A stretch of DNA of 64,000 bases from Kluyvera intermedia (GCF_021440345.1 NZ_JAKCNS010000044.1:1-64000), one strand, 5' to 3'. Positions 30,717 to 42,001 are shown, numbered from the stretch's first letter. Made by a program: numbers and translations. The notes: generated by a model from the sequence alone, not told the origin.

Positions 30717-31862
30717 ATGAGCAAGAAATTTGCCCGCAGCAGCCTGTGCGCGCTCGTTATGACCGTGGCTAGCGTCAATGCCGCTGAACCACCGACCTCG
30801 CTAAATAAAGGGGAAGGACGGTTGGATATTATTGCCTGGCCGGGATATATCGAACGCGGCCAGACCGACAAGCAATATGATTGGGTAACCCAGTTTGAAA
30901 AAGAATCTGGCTGCCAGGTGAATGTTAAAACGGCCGCTACCTCGGATGAAATGGTTAGTCTGATGGCGAAAGGCGGTTACGATCTGGTGACGGCTTCCGG
31001 TGATGCGTCACTGCGCCTGATTATGGGTAAGCGCGTGGTGCCGATTAACACCGCCCTGATTGAAAACTGGAAAACCCTCGACCCAAGACTGGCCAAAGGT
31101 GCCTGGTTTAACGTCGATGGCAAAGTCTACGGCACGCCTTATCAGTGGGGGCCGAACCTGCTGATGTACAACACCAAAACCTTCCCAACGCCGCCGGACT
31201 CCTGGAACGTGGTGTTCGTTAAGCAAAATCTGCCGGATGGCAAAAGCAACCAGGGTCGCGTGCAGGCCTACGATGGCCCGATTTACATTGCCGATGCCGC
31301 GCTGTTTGTCAAAGCCACCCAGCCGCAGTTGGGTATTAGCGACCCGTATCAATTGACGGAAGAACAGTATCAGGCGGTGCTTAAAGTTCTGCGCGACCAG
31401 CACGGGCTTATTCATCGCTACTGGCATGACACCACCGTGCAGATGAGCGACTTCAAAAATGAAGGCGTGGTGGCCTCCAGCGCCTGGCCGTATCAGGCCA
31501 ACGGGCTCAAAGGTGAAGGGCAGCCGATTGCCACCGTGTTCCCGAAAGAAGGGGTTACCGGCTGGGCGGACACCACCATGCTGCACGCCGAAGCGAAGCA
31601 CCCTGTCTGCGCCTATAAGTGGATGAACTGGTCACTGACGCCGAAGGTTCAGGGCGATGTGGCGGCCTGGTTTGGCTCGCTGCCGGTGGTGGCCCAAGGC
31701 TGTAAAGCCAGCGCGCTGTTGGGCGATAAAGGCTGTGAAACCAACGGCTATAGCTTCTTTGACAAAATTGCCTTCTGGAAAACGCCAATTGCCGAAGGCG
31801 GGAAATATGTTCCGTATAGCCGCTGGACGCAGGACTATATCGCCATTATGGGCGGCCGTTAA
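30717..31862 (+). CDS. ydcS: YdcS, periplasmic substrate-binding protein (polyamine/GABA-type ABC transporter)
   Basis: 381 residues with an N-terminal signal peptide (cleavage after VNAAE, about residue 23) and the solute-binding fold of the PotD/F group (LDIIAWPGYIERG; DLVTASGDASLRL). E. coli YdcS is the binding protein of YdcSTUV, tied to putrescine transport, and was also reported to have polyhydroxybutyrate synthase activity. First gene of the ydcSTUV-patD run, 284 bp after ydcR. Confidence 0.93.
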   Translation: MSKKFARSSLCALVMTVASVNAAEPPTSLNKGEGRLDIIAWPGYIERGQTDKQYDWVTQFEKESGCQVNVKTAATSDEMVSLMAKGGYDLVTASGDASLRLIMGKRVVPINTALIENWKTLDPRLAKGAWFNVDGKVYGTPYQWGPNLLMYNTKTFPTPPDSWNVVFVKQNLPDGKSNQGRVQAYDGPIYIADAALFVKATQPQLGISDPYQLTEEQYQAVLKVLRDQHGLIHRYWHDTTVQMSDFKNEGVVASSAWPYQANGLKGEGQPIATVFPKEGVTGWADTTMLHAEAKHPVCAYKWMNWSLTPKVQGDVAAWFGSLPVVAQGCKASALLGDKGCETNGYSFFDKIAFWKTPIAEGGKYVPYSRWTQDYIAIMGGR

Positions 31863-31879
31863 TTACCCAGGAGTCCATC

Positions 31880-32893
31880 ATGACGTATGCAGTAGAGTTT
31901 CATGACGTCTCGCGACTTTATGGTGACGTGCGGGCGGTGGATGGCGTCAGTATTGCCATCCACGATGGTGAGTTTTTCTCAATGCTGGGGCCGTCAGGCT
32001 CCGGCAAAACCACCTGCCTGCGGCTGATCGCCGGCTTTGAGCAGCTCTCCGGTGGGGCGATTTCTATCTTTGGTCAACACGCCAGTGAACTGCCGCCGTG
32101 GGAGCGTGACGTCAATACCGTGTTTCAGGACTACGCGCTGTTTCCGCACATGTCGGTGCTGGATAACGTCGCTTATGGGCTGATGGTTAAAGGCGTGGCC
32201 AAGAAAGAGCGCCAGAACAAAGCCGCGCAGGCGCTGGAAAAGGTGGCACTGGGTTTTGTTGGCGGGCGTAAGCCGTCGCAGCTTTCCGGCGGCCAGCGTC
32301 AGCGGGTGGCGATTGCCCGCGCGCTGGTCAATGAACCGCGCGTGCTGCTGCTCGATGAACCCCTGGGCGCGCTGGATCTCAAACTGCGCGAGCAGATGCA
32401 GTTAGAGCTGAAGAAACTCCAGCAGGAACTGGGGATCACCTTTATTTTCGTCACCCACGATCAGAGCGAAGCGCTGTCGATGTCTGACCGGGTGGCGGTG
32501 TTTAACAACGGACGAATCGAGCAGGTAGACACGCCGCGCGCGCTTTATCTGCGGCCACGCACGCCGTTTGTCGCCAGCTTCGTCGGCACCTCTAATGTCT
32601 TTGACCCGGAAACGTCGCAAGCGCTGTGCGGCATGGTGGGAAGTTGGGCGCTGCGCCCGGAGCATATTCGGCTCAATGAGGGCGGAGAAGTTCAGGCCAA
32701 AGGGCAGGTGCAGGCGGTGCAGTATCAGGGGGCGGCTACCCGCTATGAGCTACTGCTCGACGGCGGCAGCAAGCTGCTGGTGAGCCAGGCGAACTTTTCA
32801 GCGGGACTCAATGCGGATGGCCCATCCGTCGGTCATACCGTGCTGGTATCGTGGGCGCGTGATGCGATGGTTGCGCTGGACGGAGGGAGGTAA
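31880..32893 (+). CDS. ydcT: YdcT, ABC transporter ATP-binding protein
   Basis: 337 residues. Walker A GPSGSGKT begins at about residue 37, the signature LSGGQRQRVA at about 134, and Walker B LLLDEPLG at about 156, with the H-loop in FVTHDQSEAL. The C-terminal TOBE-like domain is shared with PotA-type ATPases. It energises uptake through YdcUV. It starts 17 bp after ydcS and ends directly against ydcU. Confidence 0.95.
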   Translation: MTYAVEFHDVSRLYGDVRAVDGVSIAIHDGEFFSMLGPSGSGKTTCLRLIAGFEQLSGGAISIFGQHASELPPWERDVNTVFQDYALFPHMSVLDNVAYGLMVKGVAKKERQNKAAQALEKVALGFVGGRKPSQLSGGQRQRVAIARALVNEPRVLLLDEPLGALDLKLREQMQLELKKLQQELGITFIFVTHDQSEALSMSDRVAVFNNGRIEQVDTPRALYLRPRTPFVASFVGTSNVFDPETSQALCGMVGSWALRPEHIRLNEGGEVQAKGQVQAVQYQGAATRYELLLDGGSKLLVSQANFSAGLNADGPSVGHTVLVSWARDAMVALDGGR

Positions 32894-33835
32894 ATGGAGA
32901 TGAGCATGACACCGGTTCCTCCCTCGCGCGGCTTGAAACGCTTGTCGAGCCTCTTCTGGCGTCGGCCGACGCTGGGGCTGTTCCTGCTTCTGCTTGGCCC
33001 GCTCATGTGGTTTGGCATCGTTTATTTTGGTTCCCTGTTGACGTTGCTGTGGCAGGGGTTCTACACCTTCGATGACTTCACCATGTCGGTGACGCCAACG
33101 CTAACGCTGGCAAATCTGTACGCGCTGTTTAACCCGGCCAACTACGACATTATCCTGCGTACGCTGGTGATGGCGCTGGCGGTCACCCTCGCCAGCGCGC
33201 TGCTGGCATTCCCGATGGCGTGGTATATGGCGCGCTATACCAGCGGTAAGCAAAAGGCGTTTTTTTACGTGGCGGTGATGCTGCCGATGTGGGCCAGCTA
33301 CATCGTTAAAGCCTACGCCTGGACGTTGCTGCTGGCGAAAGACGGCGTCGCACAGTGGTTTCTCAACCATATGGGGCTGGGGTCGGTATTGAGCGCCATT
33401 CTGTCGGTGCCGGGCGTTGGCGGTAATACGCTTTCGACATCCGGTTTGGGGCGCTTTCTGGTGTTCGTCTATATTTGGCTGCCGTTTATGATCCTGCCGG
33501 TGCAGGCCGCGCTGGAGCGTATTCCCGCGTCGTTGTTGCAGGCCTCCGCCGATCTTGGCGCATTACCACGCCAGACCTTCCGTCATGTAGTTATCCCAAT
33601 GGCTATCCCTGGGATTGCCGCCGGTTCAATTTTCACCTTCTCACTGACGCTGGGTGATTTTATCGTCCCGCAGCTGGTGGGGCCGCCGGGCTACTTCATT
33701 GGCAATATGGTCTACTCCCAGCAGGGGGCTATCGGCAATATGCCGATGGCGGCGGCGTTTACCCTGGTACCGATTGTTCTTATTGCCCTTTATCTGGCGT
33801 TCGTGAAGCGCCTGGGAGCGTTTGATGCACTCTGA
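32894..33835 (+). CDS. ydcU: YdcU, ABC transporter permease
   Basis: 313 residues with six predicted membrane helices and the cytoplasmic EAA-type loop ([22 protein letters not shown]). It pairs with YdcV. Three in-frame ATGs lie near the start (32894, 32900, 32906), and the exact one is uncertain. The 3' end overlaps the start of ydcV by 11 bp. Confidence 0.93.
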   Translation: MEMSMTPVPPSRGLKRLSSLFWRRPTLGLFLLLLGPLMWFGIVYFGSLLTLLWQGFYTFDDFTMSVTPTLTLANLYALFNPANYDIILRTLVMALAVTLASALLAFPMAWYMARYTSGKQKAFFYVAVMLPMWASYIVKAYAWTLLLAKDGVAQWFLNHMGLGSVLSAILSVPGVGGNTLSTSGLGRFLVFVYIWLPFMILPVQAALERIPASLLQASADLGALPRQTFRHVVIPMAIPGIAAGSIFTFSLTLGDFIVPQLVGPPGYFIGNMVYSQQGAIGNMPMAAAFTLVPIVLIALYLAFVKRLGAFDAL

Positions 33836-34640
33836 ACGGGCACCGCTATTCCTCAAAATTGCCGCCTGGGGAGGGGTTATCTTCCTGCATTTCCCGCTGG
33901 CCATTATCGCGATTTACGCCTTTAACACCGAAGACGCGGCGTTCAGTTTTCCCCCTCAGGGGTTGACGCTGCGCTGGTTTAGCGAGGCGGCTGGGCGCGG
34001 GGATATTTTCGATGCTGTGACACTGTCACTTAAAATTGCCACCTTCTCGACGTGCATTGCCTTAATACTTGGCACGCTTGCTGCAGCGGCTCTTTGGCGA
34101 CGGGACTTTTTTGGCAAAAGCGCGGTGTCGCTGTTGCTGATGTTGCCGATTGCGCTGCCGGGCATTGTCACCGGCCTTGCGCTGCTGACGGCATTTAAAA
34201 CCGTCAATCTGGAGCCGGGGCTGGTCACGATTATTATCGGCCATGCCACTTTTTGCGTGGTGGTGGTGTTTAACAACGTGATTGCCCGTTTCCGCCGTAC
34301 TTCGTGGAGCCTCGTTGAGGCATCGATGGATTTGGGCGCTAACGGCTGGCAAACCTTCCGTCACGTGGTGCTGCCAAATCTGAGTTCGGCGCTGCTAGCC
34401 GGGGGCATGCTGGCGTTTGCGCTGTCGTTTGATGAAATTATCGTTACCACCTTCACCGCCGGGCACGAGCGCACGCTGCCGCTGTGGTTGCTCAACCAAC
34501 TGGGGCGGCCGCGCGATGTGCCGGTGACTAACGTCGTGGCGCTGCTGGTGATGTTACTGACGATGATACCGATTTTAGGGGCATGGTGGCTGACTCGCGA
34601 AGACGAAGGCGCCGCCGGTGGAAGTACGACGTTTAAATAA
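33825..34640 (+). CDS. ydcV: YdcV, ABC transporter permease
   Basis: 271 residues with six membrane helices and an EAA loop ([22 protein letters not shown]). It is the second permease of the YdcSTUV polyamine-type transporter. The ATG at 33825 gives [17 protein letters not shown]; a TTG one codon earlier is also open. It is followed by patD after 14 bp. Confidence 0.93.
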   Translation: MHSERAPLFLKIAAWGGVIFLHFPLAIIAIYAFNTEDAAFSFPPQGLTLRWFSEAAGRGDIFDAVTLSLKIATFSTCIALILGTLAAAALWRRDFFGKSAVSLLLMLPIALPGIVTGLALLTAFKTVNLEPGLVTIIIGHATFCVVVVFNNVIARFRRTSWSLVEASMDLGANGWQTFRHVVLPNLSSALLAGGMLAFALSFDEIIVTTFTAGHERTLPLWLLNQLGRPRDVPVTNVVALLVMLLTMIPILGAWWLTREDEGAAGGSTTFK

Positions 34641-34654
34641 AACAGGATCATGCT

Positions 34655-36079
34655 ATGCAACATAAGTTACTGATTAATGGTGAACTGGTAGCAGGTGAAG
34701 GCGAATCGCAGCCGGTATATAACCCGGCGACGGGTGAGATCCTGCTGCAAATTGCCGAAGCCTCCGCCGGACAGGTTGATGCGGCGGTGATTGCCGCTGA
34801 CCGTGCGTTCGAACAATGGGGACAAACTACCCCCAAACAGCGTGCAGAATGCCTGCTCAAACTGGCCGATGTGATTGAAGAGCACGCGGAAATCTTTGCC
34901 AAACTGGAGTCGCTTAACTGCGGTAAACCGCTGCACTGCGTGATAAACGATGAGATCCCGGCGGTCGTTGATGTTTTTCGTTTCTTCGCGGGTGCCGCAC
35001 GCTGCCTTAATGGGCTGGCGGCGGGAGAATATCTGGAAGGGCACACCTCGATGATTCGCCGCGATCCGGTAGGCGTCGTGGCCTCCATTGCGCCGTGGAA
35101 CTATCCGCTGATGATGGCGGCGTGGAAGCTGGCACCGGCGCTGGCGGCGGGGAATTGTGTGGTGATTAAGCCGTCAGAAATCACCCCGTTGACTGCGTTA
35201 ACGTTGGGTGAACTGGCCAAAGACATCTTCCCAGCGGGTGTTCTTAACGTGCTGTTTGGCCGAGGCAAAACCGTTGGCGATCCGCTGACCGGGCATGCCA
35301 GCGTGCGGATGGTGTCGTTAACCGGTTCGATTGCCACCGGTGAGCACATTATTGCCCATACCGCGCCATCGATTAAACGTACCCATATGGAACTGGGCGG
35401 CAAAGCGCCGGTGATTGTGTTTGATGATGCGGATATTGATGCGGTGGTCGAAGGGGTGAGAACCTTCGGTTTTTATAACGCCGGACAGGATTGCACCGCT
35501 GCCTGTCGAATCTATGCCCAGAAGGGGATTTACGAGAAGCTGGTCGAAAAATTGGCGGCGGCAGTGGCCAGTATCCAGCCTGGTGCACCAGACGATCCAT
35601 CAACCGAGCTAGGACCGCTCAGTTCACAGGCTCATTTGGCGCGGGTGAGCGAGGCGGTGACGCGGGCAAAAGCATTGCCGCACATCAAAGTCGTGACCGG
35701 GGGAGAGAAAGTCGCGGGCAACGGTTACTATTTCCAGCCGACGCTGCTGGCAGGTGCGCGCCAGGAGGATGATATTGTCCAGCGTGAAGTCTTTGGCCCG
35801 GTGGTTAGCGTCACCGTATTCGACGATGAAGCGCAGGTGCTGGCATGGGCCAATGATTCGCAGTACGGCCTGGCGTCATCGGTATGGACGCAGGACGTCG
35901 GGCGAGCGCATCGGCTGAGCGCCCGTCTCCAGTACGGCTGCACGTGGGTGAACACCCATTTCATGTTGGTGAGCGAAATGCCGCACGGCGGACAGAAGCT
36001 GTCGGGTTACGGGAAAGACATGTCGGTGTACGGGCTGGAGGATTACACCGTGGTCCGTCACGTGATGATAAAGCACTAA
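34655..36079 (+). CDS. patD: Gamma-aminobutyraldehyde dehydrogenase PatD (YdcW)
   Basis: 474-residue NAD-dependent aldehyde dehydrogenase. The catalytic cysteine is Cys280 in [12 protein letters not shown] and the general base is Glu246 in HMELGGKAP. The NAD-binding GSIATGEHI motif is also clear. In E. coli it oxidises 4-aminobutanal made from putrescine to GABA. It is the last gene of the ydcSTUV-patD group, so uptake and breakdown of polyamines are linked. Confidence 0.95.
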   Translation: MQHKLLINGELVAGEGESQPVYNPATGEILLQIAEASAGQVDAAVIAADRAFEQWGQTTPKQRAECLLKLADVIEEHAEIFAKLESLNCGKPLHCVINDEIPAVVDVFRFFAGAARCLNGLAAGEYLEGHTSMIRRDPVGVVASIAPWNYPLMMAAWKLAPALAAGNCVVIKPSEITPLTALTLGELAKDIFPAGVLNVLFGRGKTVGDPLTGHASVRMVSLTGSIATGEHIIAHTAPSIKRTHMELGGKAPVIVFDDADIDAVVEGVRTFGFYNAGQDCTAACRIYAQKGIYEKLVEKLAAAVASIQPGAPDDPSTELGPLSSQAHLARVSEAVTRAKALPHIKVVTGGEKVAGNGYYFQPTLLAGARQEDDIVQREVFGPVVSVTVFDDEAQVLAWANDSQYGLASSVWTQDVGRAHRLSARLQYGCTWVNTHFMLVSEMPHGGQKLSGYGKDMSVYGLEDYTVVRHVMIKH

Positions 36080-36090
36080 TTACCCCCTTC

Positions 36091-36129
36091 GCGGTAGGCG
36101 GCAGGCCTACCGCGCAGCCCCTCTTTTTT
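36091..36129 (+). terminator. Hairpin after patD
   Basis: Perfect 9-bp stem GCGGTAGGC (36091-36099) with GCCTACCGC (36105-36113) and a 5-base loop. A TTTTTT run lies about 10 bases further on (36124-36129), so the match to a classic terminator is partial. Confidence 0.55.
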
Positions 36130-36190
36130 GACATGCTCAAAACAACGTGCGAGGATCCGCGCCGTTGAAAAACTGAGCATAGTCAGAGCG

Positions 36191-36427
36191 ATGAATAAAA
36201 GTCTTGTTTGTACCGCGGTCGTGATTGCCGCTGCGATAGGTGTGGGCACCTGGTTTTCGGCAAGCCGCATTGCGGCATGTGATGGCAATAACCGCGCCAC
36301 GGCGGCCTGTCTGGGCGAAGCCTGGGACACAGAAAAAGTAAACCTGATTCCGCAGTACGATCCCAACCGTTACGTCAGCGATCCTTCCACAGACAGCATT
36401 TTTGCCGCGTCCCAGTTAAAACGCTAA
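36191..36427 (+). CDS. Small exported or membrane-anchored protein of unknown function
   Basis: 78 residues from the ATG at 36191. Residues 6-24 are hydrophobic (VCTAVVIAAAIGVGTWFSA), then a polar region with two cysteines (AACDGNN, TAACLGEAW). This looks like a signal sequence or N-terminal anchor with a short periplasmic part. I do not recognise the family. Rising codon quality and the clean start make it a likely real gene; it stands alone between patD and ortT. Confidence 0.6.
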   Translation: MNKSLVCTAVVIAAAIGVGTWFSASRIAACDGNNRATAACLGEAWDTEKVNLIPQYDPNRYVSDPSTDSIFAASQLKR

Positions 36428-36559
36428 GCGTTGGCTAAATCACAGAATTAACCGCTTTATAGGCATAACATAATTCTACATTCCGTTTTGCATGCAGATA
36501 ATTCATCTGGAGATGAGTTGCTGTGTGCTGAATGTTCTCGAGCGGAAGCGGCGAAAAAC

Positions 36560-36573
36560 TTGATGTACGTCAA
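36560..36573. promoter_or_regulatory. Candidate FNR site upstream of ortT
   Basis: TTGATGTACGTCAA matches the FNR consensus TTGAT-N4-ATCAA at 9 of 10 positions, 52 bp before the ortT start. It lies inside a wider inverted repeat AAGCGGCG...CGCCGCTT (36546-36597), which could instead be a structural element. Confidence 0.4.
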
Positions 36574-36624
36574 AAAACGTAGCATATTGCGCCGCTTTAA
36601 CTATCAATGATAAGGACTGGATTG

Positions 36625-36798
36625 GTGACGCTGTACCAACATATGCTCATCTTTTATGCGGTGATGAGCGTTATCTGTGCTTTTATTACCTGGTTTCTCA
36701 CCAAAGAAAGCGCCACCATCCGCTTAATCGCGGCGCTGTTGATTGGCGCAACCTGGCCGTTTAGTTTCCCTGTTGCGCTGTTACTGTCGCTATTCTGA
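36625..36798 (+). CDS. ortT: OrtT, small membrane toxin (GhoT-like)
   Basis: 57 residues from a GTG at 36625 (TLYQHMLIFYAVMSV), the same length as E. coli OrtT (YdcX). Two hydrophobic helices and the end ATWPFSFPVALLLSLF match closely. E. coli OrtT is an orphan GhoT-type membrane-damaging protein produced in stress. An ATG at 36607 in frame would add six residues, but the family start favours the GTG. Confidence 0.85.
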   Translation: MTLYQHMLIFYAVMSVICAFITWFLTKESATIRLIAALLIGATWPFSFPVALLLSLF

Positions 36799-36801
36799 AT
36801 G

Positions 36802-37833
36802 CTACTTGCTCAGATCGCTTAGCAGAATGGCAATGCTTCTTCCGCCTTCGGTCTGCTCAAGGGCAATTTTAACGATAATAGTTAACGGCACCGACAGCAG
36901 CATGCCGACCGGGCCAAGCAGCCATCCCCAGAAGATCAGCGACAAAAACACCACCAGAGTCGAAAGGCCGAGGCCGCGTCCCATGATCCGAGGCTCGAGA
37001 ATATTGCCAAAAATCAGGTTAATCACCAGATACCCCGCAAGTACGATAAGCGCATCGTAAAAGCCGCTAAACACCAGAACCTGCAGGATAGGAGGGATCG
37101 CCGCCAGCACCGAGCCGATGTTCGGAATATAGTTGAGGGCGAAGGCCAGCAATCCCCAAATAAAGGCGAAACGCACATCCAGCAGTTCCAGCATTCCCCA
37201 CGCGACAAGGCCCGTCACGACGCTGATTGCCGTTTTAAGCACCAGATAGTGCGACACGCTGTCCAGCGCCCGCTGAATGGCCGCCATGCCTTCAATTGGC
37301 CGGGTCATTACTTGCTGAAGTTTGGCCGGTAGCTGCGGAACTTCGAGCAGCATAAATACCACCGTCAGCAGCAGTAAAAAGATAGATGACATGGCGTTAG
37401 ACAGCTGTGTTAACAGCCGGGAAACCAGCGTCATGGCGGCGTTGGGATCGATATACTTAATCAGTTCATCGGGGCTAACGCCGATACCAAAGCGTTGCAT
37501 CCATGGCTGCAGGTTATACAGCGGCACCGCCAGCGAGGAACGATATTGCGGCAGGGTGCGTGCCAGTTCATTGAGCGAAGTACCCAGAGAGGCGAGCAGC
37601 AGCACGGCGGCCATGATGATCACCGCTATCAGCAGCGAAATTGCCAGAACCCGAGGCACCCGCCAGCGCACCAGCAGCTGCACCACCGGATTAAGCACCA
37701 CCGCAATAAATAGTGCCAGTACGAACGGAACAATAATTTCCGCAGCAAAGCGGATACCGGTAAGAATGATCACCAGCATGCCCAGCATGATGACAATTTT
37801 TAATCCATTAAGGGTGATGATTGGCCTGGACAT
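36802..37833 (-). CDS. tqsA: AI-2 exporter family protein TqsA
   Basis: 343 residues with about eight membrane helices, very close to E. coli TqsA (YdgG). Landmarks are [36 protein letters not shown] and [17 protein letters not shown]. The AI-2E family includes TqsA, which affects autoinducer-2 export and biofilm. It converges with ortT with only 3 bp between stops. In E. coli its neighbours are pntB and mdtJI; here mdtJI is kept. Confidence 0.94.
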   Translation of the reverse strand: MSRPIITLNGLKIVIMLGMLVIILTGIRFAAEIIVPFVLALFIAVVLNPVVQLLVRWRVPRVLAISLLIAVIIMAAVLLLASLGTSLNELARTLPQYRSSLAVPLYNLQPWMQRFGIGVSPDELIKYIDPNAAMTLVSRLLTQLSNAMSSIFLLLLTVVFMLLEVPQLPAKLQQVMTRPIEGMAAIQRALDSVSHYLVLKTAISVVTGLVAWGMLELLDVRFAFIWGLLAFALNYIPNIGSVLAAIPPILQVLVFSGFYDALIVLAGYLVINLIFGNILEPRIMGRGLGLSTLVVFLSLIFWGWLLGPVGMLLSVPLTIIVKIALEQTEGGRSIAILLSDLSK

Positions 37834-38237
37834 GTTGGGTTAACTCCAGCGAAAAACTATAAAGAATATGATAATTGCGATTTGCCTGATAATAAATGCA
37901 TTCACATCAAACAACATCAGTAAAGATTTGAAAACATTTTGAGATACTTTGACAATTGTGTTAGAAATTAGCTGTGTTTAACTACTGAGGACAATTTTAC
38001 TCCGCAATGATGAGAAGCAATACCGCGGATAATTGTAATTTTATGGACAATTTGTTCAGGACGTACCTTTCTACCAAACCTTCTGTATTACCTTCCTATT
38101 CTGCCTTCTATGGTGAGCAGCACTGGCGCAACGCGCTTTAGTCTCCTTCTTCGTTTGAGCTAAATTTTAATCATTTTTTTTCAGTTTGCGTTTCTCGCAA
38201 GCTGCGACGGATTATATTCTCATGCAGGAGAAGCACC
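37834..38237. promoter_or_regulatory. 404-bp A+T-rich intergenic region between tqsA and mdtJ
   Basis: No gene is visible. The stretch is clearly A+T-rich (for example 37855-38050), as is common upstream of H-NS-controlled genes. In E. coli the mdtJI promoter is reported to be under such control. It must carry the divergent promoters of tqsA and mdtJI. Just before mdtJ a CAGGAGAAG ribosome site is clear. Confidence 0.4.
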
Positions 38238-38606
38238 ATGTTTTATTGGATTTTATTAGCCCTCGCCATTGTTGCAGAAATTACGGGTACGCTGTCTATG
38301 AAATGGGCAAGCGTCAGTGATGGAAACACCGGTTTTATTTTGATGCTTGTGATGATCGCCTTGTCATATATTTTCCTTTCGTTTGCGGTAAAAAAGATTG
38401 CCCTCGGCGTGGCCTATGCGCTGTGGGAAGGGATCGGTATTTTGCTTATTACCCTGTTCAGCGTTTTGCTGTTCGACGAAAGCCTGACGGTGATGAAAAC
38501 GGCAGGTCTGGCGACGCTGGTTGCCGGTATCGTGCTGATTAAATCGGGGACGCGTAAATCCCCGAGCAAGCCGATGAATAACGAGGTGGACCATGCAGCA
38601 GTTTGA
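38238..38606 (+). CDS. mdtJ: Spermidine exporter subunit MdtJ (SMR family)
   Basis: 122 residues with four membrane helices of the small multidrug resistance family ([31 protein letters not shown]). With MdtI it exports spermidine in E. coli. The conserved membrane Glu is in [12 protein letters not shown] (about residue 15). Its last 14 bp overlap mdtI, so the pair is coupled. Confidence 0.94.
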   Translation: MFYWILLALAIVAEITGTLSMKWASVSDGNTGFILMLVMIALSYIFLSFAVKKIALGVAYALWEGIGILLITLFSVLLFDESLTVMKTAGLATLVAGIVLIKSGTRKSPSKPMNNEVDHAAV

Positions 38607-38922
38607 GTGGGTTCACGGCGCATGGCTGGCAGGTTCCATCGTTCTGGAAATTGTCGCTAATATTTTCCTGAAGTTCTCTGACGGCTTTCGCCGCAAACTG
38701 TACGGCATTCTTTCGCTGGTCGCCGTACTGGCCGCGTTTAGTGCGCTGTCGCAGGCGGTAAAAGGTATCGACCTCTCGGTGGCTTACGCTATCTGGGGTG
38801 GTTTTGGGGTTGCCGCAACGCTTGCGGCAGGGTGGATCCTCTTCGGTCAACGCCTGAATTATAAGGGCTGGATTGGCGTAGCTCTGCTTTTGGTCGGAAT
38901 GGTACTGATTAAACTCGCCTGA
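38593..38922 (+). CDS. mdtI: Spermidine exporter subunit MdtI (SMR family)
   Basis: 109 residues with four membrane helices. The conserved membrane Glu is in [14 protein letters not shown] (about residue 19). It is the obligate partner of MdtJ. A palindrome TCGCTGCC...GGGCAGCGA follows at 38928-38953, but there is no T run. Confidence 0.94.
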   Translation: MQQFEWVHGAWLAGSIVLEIVANIFLKFSDGFRRKLYGILSLVAVLAAFSALSQAVKGIDLSVAYAIWGGFGVAATLAAGWILFGQRLNYKGWIGVALLLVGMVLIKLA

Positions 38923-39014
38923 TGTGATCGCTGCCTGAGAAATCGGGCAGCGAAATCGCCTGTCTGTATTACGCTTGTAACAAAGGGTTAATCGAGCGTA
39001 TGCGAGGGTGATAC

Positions 39015-41180
39015 ATGTTAAATCCGTCACGCTGGCGCAATATTGCCACGGCCAGAACGCTGTTTGTGATGATCTTTTTAGCCGGCATCGGCCTGATTTT
39101 TTCCATTATCTCATTGTTGTATCTCTCGCAGCAGTTGATTAGCGCTAAAACCAACGACATTGACGCTCGTCGATCTGCACTTTCCGTTGATGGGGCAATT
39201 CAGACATCGATTAACCGCGTGCTGTCGCTGGTTATCGATAACGCCATCTGGGACGATGCCGTTCGTAAAGTTTACCCTCCGACGCTGGATACCACCTGGT
39301 TGTACAATACCTGGGGTGCCGGTTACAAAATCAATAATCTTTACGACGGCACTTTCGTGTTGGACGAAAATTACCGCGTGCTGTGGGGCGCTTTTCACAG
39401 CAATTCTTTTAACGAGCAGGACCTGCGCTTTTTTGGCGATGGGCTACAGGCGCTGATCGACCGGAATAAGGCGTCGCTCGGCGAAGGGAAGAACATGTTC
39501 GCCGGTATTACGCGAACCCGCGAAGGGGTTGCGTTTATTGGCATAGGGCTTATTCGGCCGATGACGGGGCGGCTGCAGATTTATGACGCGACCCGTCGCT
39601 ATCTGGTTATCACTCGCCACGTCAATCCGACGCTACTGCGCAATCTCGGCAATACCTTTCAGATTGAAAATCTGACCCTCACCGACGCGCCGCAAAACCA
39701 GTACAACATTCCAATCCGCACTGCCGGAGATCGGGTGGTGGGCTGGCTTAACTGGCAGTTGCGCCAGCCGGGTGTTGAAGCGGCAAATGCGGCATCGCCG
39801 CAAATTCGTGAAATCGTGCTGCTGGCCACCGGGTTGATTCTGCTGTTTATTTTGTTGAGCAGTCTGGGTTTATGGAAGCTGGCTCGCGGTGAACGCCAGG
39901 CGCGTGAAATTGCGCTCACCGACTGGCTCAGTCATTTACCCAACCGCCGGGCGTTGATTGAGCAGCTTGAGCGCATCAGCCTGCGTGGCGACAAAGATCT
40001 CAAAACGGTGGTATTTATCGACCTTGACGGGTTCAAAGATGTTAACGACATCTACGGCCATGATATCGGCGATATTCTGATTATCCATATCGCCGATATG
40101 CTGCAAACGCTGGTGCCCTCGGGAGGAATGCTGGCGCGTATGGGCGGCGATGAATTTGCGATGACCGTCGGCGGACAACATTCCCAGGCTCGCGCCACCG
40201 AATTTGCCGTGCGGGTGTTGGATTACCTCAATACGCCGATTCGTATTGGTGAACGGACGCTGCATATCAGCGCCAGTATTGGTATTGCCAGCGGCACGTT
40301 GCAGTCCTGCTCCAGCTCTGAGCTGTTTCGTCAGGCGGATATTGCGATGTACCACTCCAAAATTACCGGTAAGGGGCGCATTACCCACTACGATGCCGAA
40401 CTGAACAGCGTCCGCGAATACCAGTTATCGATTGAAAACGATATTCGTCATGGCCTGGAACATGATGAGTTTGAGGTGTGGTATCAACCGATTGTCTGCG
40501 CGCGTTCTCAGGCGATGGTCGGGGTTGAAGCTCTGGTACGCTGGCCGCGCAGGGCGAAAGGGGAACTGATGCCCGATGCGTTTATCACCATTGCGGAAAC
40601 CAGTGGACTGATTTATTCGTTGGGGCAATTTGTGCTGGCTCGCGCCTGTCGGGATCTGCTGGCACATAACGATTTAAAATTGTCGGTGAATATCTCCCCG
40701 GCGCAGTTTCGTGACCCGGAGTTTGAAGAAAAAGTCTCCAGCGTGCTGAAGTCGTCAGGCTTCCCACCGGCGAGGCTGCAACTGGAAGTGACCGAAACCT
40801 ATGTGCTGGAAAAACCGGAACGCGCGCGGGCGGCTATTACGGCGCTAAAAGCGCTGGGCACCGCGGTGGCGCTGGACGATTTTGGCACCGGGTATTCCAG
40901 CATTGGCTATCTACGTCGCTTTAACTTTGACACCATCAAGATCGATAAATCGCTGGCCGGGCTGGTTGATAATGACGATCAGGCGGCGGCATTGGTGGGT
41001 GGAACCATCCGTATTGCCAGCGCGCTGGGGATGACGGTGATTGCCGAAGGAGTGGAAACGGAGAAGCAGATGAAGCTGTTGCGTCTGGCGGGGTGCGACC
41101 AACTACAGGGCTTTTACTTCAGCGAGCCGATGCCGTTGTCATCGCTGCTGGCGTTGCGACACCAGCAGCGACAAAGTTAG
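39015..41180 (+). CDS. Membrane c-di-GMP protein: CHASE4-GGDEF-EAL
   Basis: 721 residues. An N-terminal membrane helix (about 14-38) is followed by a periplasmic CHASE4-like sensor to ~270, then a second helix (about 272-292, [21 protein letters not shown]). A GGDEF domain follows with an intact GGDEF at about residue 376, then an EAL domain with EALVRW at about 505. DDFGTGYSS and QGFYFSEPM complete the EAL site. Both catalytic sites look intact, so it may make or break c-di-GMP. It sits between mdtI and ydgD, where E. coli K-12 has no such gene. Its 3' end overlaps the convergent ydgD by 4 bp. Confidence 0.9.
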   Translation: MLNPSRWRNIATARTLFVMIFLAGIGLIFSIISLLYLSQQLISAKTNDIDARRSALSVDGAIQTSINRVLSLVIDNAIWDDAVRKVYPPTLDTTWLYNTWGAGYKINNLYDGTFVLDENYRVLWGAFHSNSFNEQDLRFFGDGLQALIDRNKASLGEGKNMFAGITRTREGVAFIGIGLIRPMTGRLQIYDATRRYLVITRHVNPTLLRNLGNTFQIENLTLTDAPQNQYNIPIRTAGDRVVGWLNWQLRQPGVEAANAASPQIREIVLLATGLILLFILLSSLGLWKLARGERQAREIALTDWLSHLPNRRALIEQLERISLRGDKDLKTVVFIDLDGFKDVNDIYGHDIGDILIIHIADMLQTLVPSGGMLARMGGDEFAMTVGGQHSQARATEFAVRVLDYLNTPIRIGERTLHISASIGIASGTLQSCSSSELFRQADIAMYHSKITGKGRITHYDAELNSVREYQLSIENDIRHGLEHDEFEVWYQPIVCARSQAMVGVEALVRWPRRAKGELMPDAFITIAETSGLIYSLGQFVLARACRDLLAHNDLKLSVNISPAQFRDPEFEEKVSSVLKSSGFPPARLQLEVTETYVLEKPERARAAITALKALGTAVALDDFGTGYSSIGYLRRFNFDTIKIDKSLAGLVDNDDQAAALVGGTIRIASALGMTVIAEGVETEKQMKLLRLAGCDQLQGFYFSEPMPLSSLLALRHQQRQS

Positions 41181-42001
41181 TTTCCGGCGGCCAGTGCTTC
41201 CAGCTTGTCGCGAAAACCGGTCACGGAGATGGCGCGGTTATCGGCCCGCCAGCGGTCTTTTGCCGCCGGAGCTGAACTTTGTACCGCAATCACCTGCCAG
41301 CCCGCGTCGGTTTTCAACAGCAGCGGTGAGCCACTATCGCCCGGCAGGGTATCGCACTGGTGCGAAAGGACGGAAGCTTGTGCCCACCCGGTCACCAGAC
41401 AATTTTGGTGGCTGTACAGCGACTCAAGATGATCGACCGGATAGCCTGACTGCGTGACTTTACGGTCAACGGCCTTCAGGGCGGCGGTCAGCTCGGTTTT
41501 ATCGCCGGTAAACAGCGGAATTGGCGTGATCCCGGACGGCGGGTAGCGCAATACTATCAGGCCGAAATCCCACGGCGCGGCGGACGCCGGAACAATCCAG
41601 CCGTCACCGTCAGGTTTCAGTCGTTTACCAAGGGACGGGTCGACGCGTCCTTCAATACCATGAATTTCATAGCGCCAGCTGCCTTTTTGCGACACGAAAC
41701 GCAGGGCGATGGCTTTGTCCTGCTTGCCGCGCGGCGGTTCAAGCAGACAGTGTCCGGCGGTTAGCGCCAGGTTGGGGGTAATTAAGGTGGCGGTGCACAG
41801 GTTGCCGCTAGCGGTTTCCAGTTGTCCGATGGCATCCCACGGCGGCTGCGCCGGGTTCGTCACCAGAATGCGATCGTCCTGACCAAAGAACAGGGTTTTA
41901 ATATCTTTGGCGCTGATGCCGCTATCACCATCATCGGCGTGTGAAAGAAAAGGTGTTACCGACAACGATCCCAGTAAACAACACACAAAGGCTGTACGCA
42001 T
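41177..42001 (-). CDS. ydgD: YdgD, secreted trypsin-like serine protease
   Basis: 274 residues with a signal peptide ending near LSHA (about residue 22). The catalytic triad is His84 (LTAGHC), Asp145 (PWDFGLIVL) and Ser223 ([10 protein letters not shown]), so it belongs to the S1 (V8/glutamyl endopeptidase-like) group. The start at 42001 places the signal peptide at the N-terminus. The same gene lies next to asr in E. coli. Substrate unknown. Confidence 0.92.
   Translation of the reverse strand: MRTAFVCCLLGSLSVTPFLSHADDGDSGISAKDIKTLFFGQDDRILVTNPAQPPWDAIGQLETASGNLCTATLITPNLALTAGHCLLEPPRGKQDKAIALRFVSQKGSWRYEIHGIEGRVDPSLGKRLKPDGDGWIVPASAAPWDFGLIVLRYPPSGITPIPLFTGDKTELTAALKAVDRKVTQSGYPVDHLESLYSHQNCLVTGWAQASVLSHQCDTLPGDSGSPLLLKTDAGWQVIAVQSSAPAAKDRWRADNRAISVTGFRDKLEALAAGN

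Noticed and set aside
36546-36597. Inverted repeat AAGCGGCG...CGCCGCTT considered as a REP element
   Set aside because: The arms are short and the loop is long; it occurs once, and an FNR-like site inside explains the central part better.
38928-38953. Palindrome after mdtI as a terminator
   Set aside because: A good stem but no T run on either side, so the role is unclear.
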